From Gossypium raimondii (taxonomy: Eukaryota; Streptophyta; Magnoliopsida; Malvales; Malvaceae), in NCBI RefSeq assembly GCF_025698545.1, contig NC_068571.1, forward strand, positions 47,215,733-47,279,732: a stretch of DNA of 64,000 nt. Direction: 5' to 3'. The notes below the pieces were generated by a model. It was not told the origin of the DNA, did not search any database, and saw only the letters and a list, made by a program, of their open reading frames with translations. The position numbers were made by a program, and so were the translations under genes. Positions 54,524 to 64,000 of this stretch are shown here, piece by piece (within the stretch, counting starts at the first letter, position 1; each line of letters opens with the position of its first letter).

Positions 54524-54840
54524 AAGCATTAGCGGCGTTTTCTGAAAAGCGCCGCAAAAAGCCTAAGCCAAACGACACCGTTTTTTGAGTTTTTGGGGCC
54601 TTTAGCGGCGTTTTTGAGTAAGCGCCGCTAATGCTCTGGCCTTTAGCGGCGTTTTTGAAAAAGCACCGCTAATGCTCTGTCTTTTAGCAGCGTTTTTGAA
54701 AAAGCGCCGCTAATGCTTTGTCTTTTAGCGGCGTTTTTGAAGAAGCGCCGCTAATGCTCAGATCTTTAGCGGCGTTTTTAAAGAAGCGCCGGTATTGCTG
54801 TGGCCTTTAGCGGCGTTTTTAAAAAAGCGCCGCTAGTAAT
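54524..54840 (+). repeat. Array of GCGGCG hairpins, six 41-bp units plus one diverged
   Basis: The unit (C/T)CTTTAGCGGCGTTTTT followed by GA(A/G)AAAGCGCCGCTAATGCTCTG repeats six times from 54598 to 54840 at 41-bp spacing. A diverged hairpin precedes it at 54527-54556. In each unit, TTAGCGGCG pairs with CGCCGCTAA across an A/T spacer of about 12 nt. Most changes between units spare the stem. The open frame starting at 54800 is not a gene. Confidence 0.93.
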
Positions 54841-55429
54841 AATAAAATCTAATACCATTTCAATTATCTCATTTTTTGATATATTCTCAAGTAATGTTTC
54901 AATTATATTTTTTTATTATAAGTTGAAAAAATTGATATTTCGTTGTATTTATTATATATTGGTCAAATTTGTATTTAAATGATAACAATTAATATTGTTT
55001 AATACAAAATGTTTTTATTAAAGAGAAGTCCTAATCCTAATTAACTATTTATTATTATTTTTCAATCACGTACAGTTTATTTAAACTACTTTACTAGAAA
55101 AATATATTAAATTATGAGTAAAATAAAATATCATAAAACTTAAATTGATAGTTCGAATAAATAAATCAAATAAAGTAAATATAAAACACCAAATATGGTG
55201 ATAAATAATATTATATATTGATAATTTTATTACCAAAAATAATTTTATATTTAGTTAATCAAACATGAACACAACAATGACCTAATAGTACCTACTCAAG
55301 AGTAAGAACTAAAATGAATGAAAAGGGACAAATGATATTAGAGTATTAATTTTAAGTATTAATTTCAAATATAATTGTAAAAGAAACGATAGTATTAATT
55401 TTAAAATATTTCATTTAGTTATCATTATA

Positions 55430-57000
55430 GTTTAGGGTTTAATATGTATGGTTTAGAGTATATATATATGGTTAATTTAGGATTTAGGGTTTCATGGATC
55501 GAGTTAGTGTTTTGGGTTTAGATTAATTTTTAATTTATATTTTAAATGTGTTTGTAAATTTATATATTAAATAATTTCATATATAATTGAAAAATATAAG
55601 ATAGTATTAATTTTAAAATATTTAATTAATTATCATTATAGTACTTTAGGGTTTATATGGCTTACGTTATATGGTTAATTTAATATTTAAGGCCAGTTTA
55701 GGAGTTACTATTTTAAGGTTTGGGGATTATATATGAATTTAGGGATTATGGTTTAAGGGTTGGGATTTAAGGTTTAGGGATTAGGAGTTAGGGAGTACTT
55801 AGAGGTTAAGAGCTAGGGATTTAGGGTTTTAAGGGTCGGGTTAAGGTTTAGGGTTTAAATTAATTAGTTTTTTTATTTATATATTAAATATGTTCTTATA
55901 TAATTGTAAAAGATATAATAATAAATTTAATATATTGAAATTATGAGTATAGTTTATATTATTTAAGAGATATATAATAGATAGACTTTATGTATATTGA
56001 ATGGTTAATTTAAGATTTAAGGTTTATTTGAGATTTGTTAAATGATACAATTTTATACAATTAATTAATGCTTTTATATTTAAAAATATTTAATCTAAAC
56101 CATTTGATATATTTAATATGGATAGATAGGTAATTATTTAATTTGGATAGGACCAAATTATAAGAAAAATAAAATACAAAATAAAAATGAAATAAAAAAT
56201 AAAAATATAATTTTTCTAATTCTTTTAAATATTACTTAAAATTTTAATAATTCTTTATGTAAAATTTATATGAAAGATTCAATAATTGAATATAAAAAAT
56301 ATACGAGCTTTAGCGCCAAAAAAAACGCCATTACTATGTATTAAATTTCCCAAAGCGGCGCCGTTTGGGTAGAAAATTTTAAATTTTAGTGGCGTTTTCA
56401 GCAAAACGCATAAAAGGTAGATATTACCGGCGTTTTGATAAAAGCGCATAAATTGTGAATTTGAAATGATCTCATTCAATTAATTAAAATATATGCATAT
56501 ATATACGTCCTAACTCGCTATCATTCCTTTTGTTATCACTTCATCAATATTTAAGAAAAATGCCATGTATATATATATAGTTGTTCGTCCTTCTTGTTTT
56601 TATTTATATATCTATTTGAGAAATTAAGAATATAATAAATTTGTTAATTAGAGAAATTTATTCAATATTTATCAATAAAATAAAATATTAAAAATTCCAT
56701 ACTTTATATAAAAATAAATTTTATAAAGAATAATATTGTTTATTGCTACTTAATACAAAATTTTTAACTATTAATTATTGTTTAATCGATTTTAACTGTT
56801 TTTATGATTATTAAAGATTTAGGGAATTTTTTGGAAGGTATATATATAGGGGGTATATATGATTATTAGGGTTTGGGATATAAAGCTTAGGGGTTAGGGA
56901 TTTAGGGGTTAGGAGTTAGGGGTTAGGAATTTAGGGGCTATGAGATTTAGGGGTTAGGGGTTTGAGATTTAGGGTTTAGGGTGTCAATTAATGGTACTAC
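55430..57000 (+). repeat. Degenerate telomere-like (TTTAGGG)n blocks within the CACTA element
   Basis: Two blocks, about 55430-55860 and 56815-57000, are rich in TTTAGGG, TTAGGGTTT, GGGATTTAGG and GGGGTTAGGG words on the plus strand, with irregular spacing. Between them are repeated AT-rich segments such as TAGTATTAATTTTAAAATATTT (twice) and TTATATATTAAATATGTTCTTATAT (twice), so the region grew by imperfect tandem duplication. It is not a true telomere. Confidence 0.75.
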
Positions 57001-57555
57001 TTAAGTTAGGGATCATGGTTGCTTAGATTAATTAGTTTTATTAATTTATATATTAAATATGTTCTTATATGTTTGTAAAATATATAATAATAAATTTAAT
57101 ATTAAGTAGTGACCGTTCGGTTTTGTTTCTCCAAATTGTTGTCACTACTCTACAAAATCTGGTTCAGCCTTCTAATTTATAGTAGAAAGGATCATTCTAA
57201 AAATATTTATTGATGAACGACGGGATTTGGAGGGTTGGAAGCTAGCAGATGCCCCCTTTCGGTATTTTGGCAATGTTCCTAGGGCACCAATAGCACATGT
57301 CAAGAATCCTACAATTGGTGGAGGCCAATTGGTGGAGGCCAGTTCAGTGATCATTTAAGATATTTCAAAGATATGTATAGTATATATTATTAAATTAATT
57401 AGATATCATAATATATATATATATATAGATCACTTTATATATGCATGTATACCGAATGGTTAAATTAATTAGGGTTTTGGTTTATTTTAGACGACTTGTT
57501 AAATGATACATTTAATTACTAAAATTTATATTTAAAAATATTGTTAAGTTAAAAT

Positions 57556-57591
<36 letters not shown>

Positions 57592-58350
57592 ATTACTTAT
57601 ATTTAATTTGGAACAAAAATAAAAAATATAAAAATATAAAATGAAATAAAAAACTAAAATTTATAATTTTATCGATAGTTTTAAACATTACTTAAAATTT
57701 AATAATTAATTAATTAAAATTCTAATGAAACATAGAAGAAAGAAAGAAACAAATAATACTAAGTAAAATATGTGAGATTTAGCGTTTTGAGCAAAAAGCA
57801 TAAAAGTTATTAATAATTTGGTAAAAGCGGTGTAGTTTTTGGTGAGAATTTAACGGCGTTGGGGCAAGGCAAAAACGCCACTAAAGTTGGGTATTAGAGG
57901 CGCTAGGAAGAAAACGCCGCAAAGTTGCTCTGTAGTTTAATCAAAACGTTGTCGTTTTCTATTGCATATTAACGGCATTAGCGGCGTTTTATTAGCAAAC
58001 GCTGCAATTTGTAATTATATATTGTGTTTTTTAATTATGAATTTAAAAAAAACAATGTTTTAAAATTCCTAAAAAACGGTGCCGTTTCAGTAGAAGAATT
58101 TAATTTGTTAGTGGCGTTTTTGTAAAAAACACCAGAAAAATAGGCATTAGCGGCGTTTTATTTGTAAACGCCGCAAAAAAATTATGAATAGTTTGGCCAA
58201 AACGATTTAGTTTTTGTTCGGGAATTTACTGGCTTTTGCGGCGCAATTGTAAAAGCGCCGCAAATTTGCTTTCCAGTTTTAAGAAAACGCTGTCGTTTAT
58301 CTACCACATTAACGGTATTAGTGGCGCTATATTACAAACACCGCAATTAT
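56300..58350 (+). repeat. Second zone of scattered GCGGCG/CGCCGC hairpins
   Basis: Motifs such as GGCGTTTTGATAAAAGCGC (about 56429), GGCGCTAGGAAGAAAACGCCGC (57900), TTAGCGGCGTTTTATTAGC (57978), GGCATTAGCGGCGTTTTATTTG with GTAAACGCCGC (58142) and GCGGCGCAATTGTAAAAGCGCCGC (58237) recur. Between them sit ACGGTGCCGTTT or CGCTGTCGTTT words. The motifs are more diverged and more spaced than in the left array. A (TA)n run lies at about 57546-57588. Confidence 0.75.
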
Positions 58351-58550
58351 TCATTCTGTATTTCATCCCAACACTTAGCCGAAAAACGAATTTTGTCCCC
58401 AAAAAGGCCCCCAACTTTTCCCCAGAAATCGTGAAAAAATACAAAGAAAGAAAAAGGTGTAGGAGAACTCAGAATCATCACAAGCGAAGCAAAGGTTTAG
58501 TCAATCTTCAGGGGATACTATCAAAGCTGCGGAATTTGTGGTTAAAAAGT

Positions 58551-60780
58551 AAGCGTTTTTTCCTTTTGAAATACTGTATCTTGATTTAGGGTTTTGGTTC
58601 AGTGTAATTTGGGAATTTGGGGTTTAGATTCCAAGTTCAATCACCAAGCTATTGGTAGTTTGTTTGGGAATTTGGGAATTTGGGGATTTGCATGTCTAGG
58701 GTTTGGGGATTTGCGTGTTTCTCCCTTCATTTTGTTTATTTCGTTGTTCTTTTCTTTAAATTTTAGTTTTGTTCTGTTGACAATAACATTGCTGTGCTTT
58801 ATGTTTTATTGGTATTTTATTTATTTAATGATTTATTTTGATTATAAATGTCAGTTATTTGGTTAGGATTTTGTTAGAAAAGAAAAAAATAAAACCGGTT
58901 TTAATCTATGCTACTTGGATTCCAGTGTAAGGATCGAATGCTTGAGTATTTTAAACTAAAATTCCATTCTCATATACCAAAATAGCTTAGAACAGAACTA
59001 GATGCAAATGAAAACAGAAAATTTAATTTGCCGAATAAATGTTGCAAAGAATTGACTAACCGCTTTACTAAATCAAACAAGCTGAAGCAGATGAGTTGAA
59101 GTTCACTCTTTCTCGCCAATTTAGCCTTCAATGCCTGCAAAAATTGATTACAAAATATATAAGACCCATTTCTGTTATCATGTTGTTCATGAGGTCAATC
59201 AGATATATAAAAAAAATAAAGCTATGAAATTTATAAATGTTTAAAATGCGTTTCACACCTGTGGTTTGAGTGCGGAGAAATCGATACCAGTTTTTGCTGC
59301 TTAAATTTCAATACCTCGGGATGACTGTTTTATAATCAATTTGAACAAAAGGGATCTAGTTTGATTTCTAGTCTGTTTTGCGAGATTTTCTGAATGAATA
59401 TGCAAATAGATGTTCTGTTTTCTACCTTGTTTTGCGATAGCAACATATATTATTTAATAGTAGATTTTATTCATATTTAGTTAAATGTAACTAATTATAT
59501 CTTGTGGGTTATGAGACTCAATGCTGCAATTTGCCGAAATTGTGACTGTAGACAGGCTGTAGACAGCAGCTTAGCTACTGTCAAATGTTCATAATTTGTA
59601 AAAGAATGGTTGGTTAGTACTGCTTAATTGAGGCTACTGTCAAATGTTCTTTGATGTGAACTTGATATTAGATATTTCATCTGAATCAAAGTTGTTAAAT
59701 ATTTGATATTAATATTTGGTATGAATAATTAAGTGAATTTGATATGGAAATATTTCATACGGTAATTCTGAAGAAATATAGAGTCTTGTTCTGCATTGGT
59801 CTTTATGTATTGTTCTGATTGTTGTGATAATTAAAATTCAAATTTAGATTTGTATCTTAATTTAGTTAAATATTCTTTTGTTTCCTTCTGTTATTTTTTT
59901 CTGTTTTGTTGGTACTAATTTACTTGTGTGTGTGTGTGTGTGTTTTTTTTTTTGCAGAAGTTTGCTTCGAAGTTGAGGAAATTTGAGGTATTTATTTCTA
60001 TGTTTCCCTACATAGTTTTCTTAAAAAAAACACCTCCAAATGTTTAAATTTCTGATTTGGTTATATTTCAGCTTTATCGTTTAATTGAGTTGGTTTTTTT
60101 TAGTTTTAAAACGGAGTTTTAATTAAGATTTTTGGTTTTAAAGCTGTGGGTATCGGTTTTAATTATCATATTTGCTTTATATGTTGCTAGCTCAATTTAA
60201 TTTACGTGTAACTTTGCCGCTTATTACAAGTTATGCTAGTTTTAAATTATGCTTGTTATTTTTGTACGTATCATTTACCCAAGAAAAAAAATTACATAAA
60301 TTATTAAATTTCAGATTATGATTCTTAAATCACTTTTATATTTGAGTAATTGAATAAATTATGGGCGATTAGTTTATTCGGTTTAATGTGAATAAATTAT
60401 CGATTTTGATTTTATGTCAATGAATAAATTATCGACGTTATATGTGATTAATTGATTGAATGTTAATGTTTAATAATCTATGATTATTCAATAAATTGAT
60501 CGATTAATTTATTGACTGTCATGAATTGTCAATGAATTATTAATATATATTTTAAAATTTATAACTTACATTACTTAAATATATTAATTACTAAAATTTA
60601 CTTAAATATATTACTTAAATACATTACTTACTAGAATTGGATTAAATATATTACTTAAATACATGACTTACTAAAATTAAAGTATATATTACATTACTTA
60701 CATTACTTACTAAAATATATTACATTACTTAAATATATTACTTACAAAAATTTATAACTTACATTACTTAAATATATTAC
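58551..60780. other. Probable leader intron of the CACTA transposase gene
   Basis: No coding exon was recognised. A (GT)n run with a T-tract at about 59926-59953 precedes TTTGCAG, a likely acceptor. 58990-59160 is less AT-rich and on the minus strand reads ALKAKLARKSELQ, which could be a captured exon fragment, but no gene was identified. The last part is built from TTACTTAAATATATTAC words. Confidence 0.35.
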
Positions 60781-60789
60781 ATTACTTAA

Positions 60790-60832
<43 letters not shown>

Positions 60833-60838
60833 TTTAGC

Positions 60839-61230
60839 TATATGGTATGGATATATAACCTATATTTCAATTTTATTGTCAATAAATTTTATAATTTTAA
60901 AAATAATTGTAAATGTTATTTTAAATATTAAAACCTATATTTTAATATATCACCCCATATATGGTATGGATATATAACCTATATTTCAATTTTATTAGAA
61001 ATGAATTTTATAATTTTAAAATAATTGTAAATGTTATTTTTAAATATTAAAACCTATATTTTAATATATCATCCCATACATGGTATGGATATATAACCTA
61101 TATTTCAATTTTATTAGAAATGAATTTTATAATTTTAAAATAATTGTAAATGTTATTTTTAAATATTAAAACCTATATTTTAATATATCACCCCATATAT
61201 GGTATGGATATATATCCTACATTTCAATTT
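60839..61230. repeat. Tandem array of about 120-bp units, 3.3 copies
   Basis: The unit starts TATGGTATGGATATATAACC, continues ATATTTCAATTTTATTAGAAATGAATTTTATAA and ends TTTTAATATATCACCCCATA. Starts fall near 60840, 60960, 61080 and 61200. A (TA)n run (about 60789-60825) precedes it. Confidence 0.9.
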
Positions 61231-61790
61231 TTAATAACTTACATAATACACAACTTACATAACTTAAATAGAAACACATAATACATAACTTTGATAACTA
61301 ACATTATACACAACTTACATAATACATTGCTTACTTAACATACATAGCCTACATAACTTACATAATTTACATGTTACATAACTTAAATAACTTACATAAT
61401 ACATAACTTTGATAACTAACATTATACACAACTTACATAATTTACATGTTACATAACTTGAATAACTTACATAATACATAACTTTGATAACTAACATTAT
61501 ACACAACTTACATAATTTACATGTTACATAACTTAAATAACTTACATAATACATAACTTTGATAACTAACATTATACACAACTTACATAATACATTACTT
61601 ACATAACTAACATTATACACAACTTACATAATTTACATGTTACATAACTTAAATAACTTACATAATACATAACTTTGATAACTAACATTATACACAACTT
61701 ACATAATACATTACTTACATAACTTAAAGCATAATAATAACTTACATAATACACAACTTACATAGCTTACACAATACATAACTTACCCGT
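61231..61790. repeat. Tandem array of 75-bp units built from ACTTACATAA words
   Basis: The unit ACTTACATAATTTACATGTT...ACTTTGATAACTAACATTATACACA is 75 bp. It recurs near 61356, 61431, 61506 and 61620, with a shorter unit of about 40 bp between the last two. Because 75 is a multiple of three, the minus strand stays open (61620-61315) and gives a meaningless repetitive peptide. The array ends about 40 bp before the transposase start. Confidence 0.9.
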
Positions 61791-61828
61791 GCAATTTATT
61801 GTCAAGATTAGGCTTCAAGAAATAAGAA

Positions 61829-64000
61829 ATGGACCGGTCTTGGATGAATTTGTCAAGGGTAAGCGACGGTTATCGAAATGGAGTACAAACTTTTTTAAAT
61901 TTTGCATTTCAATATGCAAGCCAAGAGAACATGATCCTTTGCCCGTGTAAGAAGTGTGTCAACATAAACTGGCATTATCGTGAAGTTGTATACGAGCATC
62001 TAATTGTTGATGGGTTTGTTCGTGGTTATAAACAATGGTTTTTTCATGGAGAATGCCCGGCTAGTACTTCCTCTTCAAGGATGGATGTATCTTATAATAG
62101 TACTGCTTACCATCAGTCTGTTAGAGGGGATGACATTGAAGGGATGTTGCGGGAAGCATTTAATATTCACAGTCATAGTTTACAGTCGTTCCCACCCGAC
62201 TTTGTGCCATTTGATGATTGTAATCTCGGTGGAAATACTTTTACCGAACCCGGTAGAAGTGTACATCATGAAGAGCCAAATGGAGAAGCGGCAAAGTTCT
62301 ACGCGCTACTTAATGAGATAAACGAAGAACTATATGAGGGATCGAAATTTTCAAAAATGTCTTTCTGCATTCGTCTTTTCCAGTTAAAATGTTTGGGATG
62401 GTGGACCGAACTCATTGACAATCTTTGTTAGAGTTTTGAGAGAAATGTTTCCGTTTGCAAAAATCCTCATCATGCAAAGATATGAAGAAAATGATAAAAG
62501 ACTTAGGTCTTGGGTACAACAAAATCCATAGTTGCCCGAATGATTGCATGTTGTACTGGGGCGATCGGAGAAACCAACAGTGCTGTCATGTATGCGGCGA
62601 ATCCCGTTGGATGAATAGAAACACAAAATATGGGAACAGCGATGAAAATGATGCACAGCCAAGAAAGAAGCCGGTCAAGATTTTGCGGTATTTTCCGCTG
62701 ATACCAAGGCTTCAAAGGCTTTTCATGTCATCGAAGACAGCGGAGTCAATGACGTGGCACCATGAAGGACAAACTGATGATGGACTATTAAGGCATCCGG
62801 CAGATTCTTTAGCTTGGAAATCATTTGACAATAAATTTCCAAGCTTTGCAAGCGATCCCAGGAGTGTGAGGCTTGGCCTAGCATCTGATGGATTTAATCC
62901 TTACAAGATCATGAGTACTGCATACAGTACTTGGCCAGTAGTGCTTGTTCCTTACAATCTGCCTTTGTGGATTTGCATGAAGCAATCTTCCTTATCTTAT
63001 CTATGATTATCCACGAGAGAAAGGGTCCGGAATGATATCGACATTTATTTGACCACTTATTGAAGAGTTAAAACAATTATGGGTGGTGTCGAGACATACA
63101 ATGTGCTGAGAAAGGAGAAATTTAATTTACGTGCAGCTTTGATGTGGACCATTAATGACTTCCCCGCTTATGCCAATTTATCTGGTTGGAGTACCAAGGG
63201 TCGTTATGCGTGCCCTTGTTGTGCCGCACAAACATGTTCGCAATGGTTATACAATGGGAAGAAGTTCTCTTACATGGGGCATCGTCGGTGGTTACCGGAA
63301 AATCATAAATTTAGATCTCAGAGTTCGGCATTTGACGGTACTGAAGAGTTCAGAGAAGCTCCTTCGCAGACAAGTGGATCTGAAATCTTGTTAATGTTGA
63401 AATATATAAATTTCAGTTATGGGAAGATGAATCAACCGGCAAACACGCAAAGAAATAGAAGATCAAATGATGAAGCTGATGATAACTCCGATGAAGAGGA
63501 TGATCCTAATGAGGCGGACTTGTGGAAAAAAAGAAGTATTTTTTTGAGTTGCCTTATTGGGAGCACCACCTTTTACGACACAATCTTGATGTTATGCATA
63601 TTGAGAAAAATGTCTGCGAGAACATTGTCTGTACAATTTTGAATGTAGACGGAAAATCAAAAGACAATCTTCAGAGTCGACTTGATTTAGTTCAGATGGG
63701 AATTCGACCTGATCTTCATCCGAATCCACTTCCGAATGGTAAATATCGGTTGTCGCCTTCTATTTTCTCAATGTCGAAGACAGAGAAAGAAGTGTTCTGC
63801 ATGGTGTTGAAGGATATAAAGGTTCCAGATGCGTATGCGTCTAATATATCTCGATGTGTTAGTGTTAAAGATCGAAGACTATATTCGCTAAAATCACATG
63901 ACTATCAAATCTTGATGCAAGATTTACTGCCAGTTGCTCTACGATGTTGTATTTTGAAGAAGGTGACGTCTTGTATAATTGAACTATCCAATATAATGAA
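61829..64000 (+). pseudogene. CACTA TNP2-type transposase, frameshifted, truncated by the window end
   Basis: The first frame (61829-62431) starts MDRSWMNLSRVSDGYRNGV and shows the transposase-associated domain at about residues 1-75 (CPCKKCVN, VYEHLIVDGFVRGYKQWFFHG). The TNP2 domain follows in pieces: DLGLGYNKIHSCPNDCMLYW with CHVCGESRW at about 62490-62615, DGFNPYKIMSTAYSTWPVV near 62890, and ALMWTINDFPAYANLSGWST with CPCCA near 63135-63220. Frames change near 62410-62455, 62990-63060 and 63535-63550, the last after a run of A. So no intact product is possible as read, unless introns explain some breaks. After 63540 the frame reading HIEKNVCENI and GKSKDNLQSRLDL continues to the window end. 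The enzyme would cut the ends of CACTA elements. Confidence 0.88.

Larger units (their letters stand above)
54524..64000 (+). mobile_element. Large decayed CACTA (En/Spm) DNA transposon, 5' part, runs off the window
   Basis: The TNP2-type transposase remnant at 61829 onward, on the plus strand, places the 5' end on the left. Upstream of it are two zones of short GCGGCG/CGCCGC inverted motifs (54524-54840 and 56300-58350). In CACTA elements such subterminal repeats are the binding sites of the second protein (TNPA type). Between and after them lie telomere-like blocks, a probable leader exon (about 58370-58548, GT donor at 58549), a possible second exon (about 59958-59985, between TTTGCAG and GTATTT), and two tandem arrays. 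The terminal CACTA repeat, the TNPA gene and the 3' end are not seen. The single-element reading is inference from order and orientation. Confidence 0.6.

Noticed and set aside
55430..57000. True telomere or chromosome end
   Set aside because: The TTTAGGG words are irregular and diverged and are followed by ordinary element and coding-remnant sequence.
60539..60790. Repeated TTACTTAAATATATTAC words as a CRISPR-like array
   Set aside because: No constant repeat-spacer pattern, and the host is a plant; it is AT-rich tandem drift.
61315..61620. Open minus-strand frame of 101 codons with repeated Tyr-Val-Ser-Tyr and Cys-Lys-Leu-Cys words
   Set aside because: It is produced by the 75-bp tandem repeat, whose period is a multiple of three; no real protein features.
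61829..64000. Possibility that the TNP2 pieces are several small host genes
   Set aside because: Motif order across the pieces follows a single TNP2 protein, so one broken transposase is simpler.

Overview
The window is a stretch of AT-rich, intron-bearing plant nuclear DNA. The genes read as a dicot. The dense dispersed repeats, Gypsy-type LTR ends and GCGGCG-hairpin CACTA sequence suggest Malvaceae, probably cotton (Gossypium); that assignment is inference from the look of the repeats and was not searched. No CRISPR, operon or organellar segment was seen.

Only six ordinary genes are supported. From left to right they are: a tRNA-Thr(UGU) gene (2339-2410); a small intronless gene for a mitochondrial ribosomal mS38/COX24-like protein (2607-3029); a five-exon ABHD17-like serine hydrolase (13627-17610); a two-exon cytosolic-type peptide methionine sulfoxide reductase A (28631-29294); a four-exon secreted pectate lyase of family PL1 (30640-32493); and a five-exon BTB/TAZ-domain protein (42318-46085). 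Exon joins were worked out by hand. All use GT-AG borders and keep the reading frame. The genes are functionally unrelated and each stands in its own transcription unit.

The rest is mobile-element sequence at different stages of decay. 1-594 is the end of a Gypsy-type LTR. 3.3-4.9 kb is a local tandem array interrupted by a foldback MITE of Mutator-like type. 9-13 kb and 34-42 kb hold several families of long-inverted-repeat elements. 20436-23546 is a complete solo LTR with a perfect 5-bp target duplication and an internal 46-bp minisatellite. 24011-25948 is a short non-autonomous LTR retrotransposon on the minus strand, with a nested hAT MITE bounded by a perfect 8-bp duplication. A 301-bp foldback element lies in the duplicated 3' flank of the reductase gene, and a 564-bp foldback element with a perfect 9-bp duplication lies just upstream of the BTB/TAZ gene.

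The right-hand 9.5 kb (about 54.5 kb to the window end) is best read as the 5' part of a large, decayed CACTA (En/Spm) transposon. It has an array of 41-bp GCGGCG hairpins, blocks of degenerate telomere-like TTTAGGG sequence, a second hairpin zone, a probable non-coding first exon, 120-bp and 75-bp tandem arrays, and a frameshifted TNP2-type transposase that runs off the window. Its organisation is the most unusual structure here. I found no clearly new protein system.
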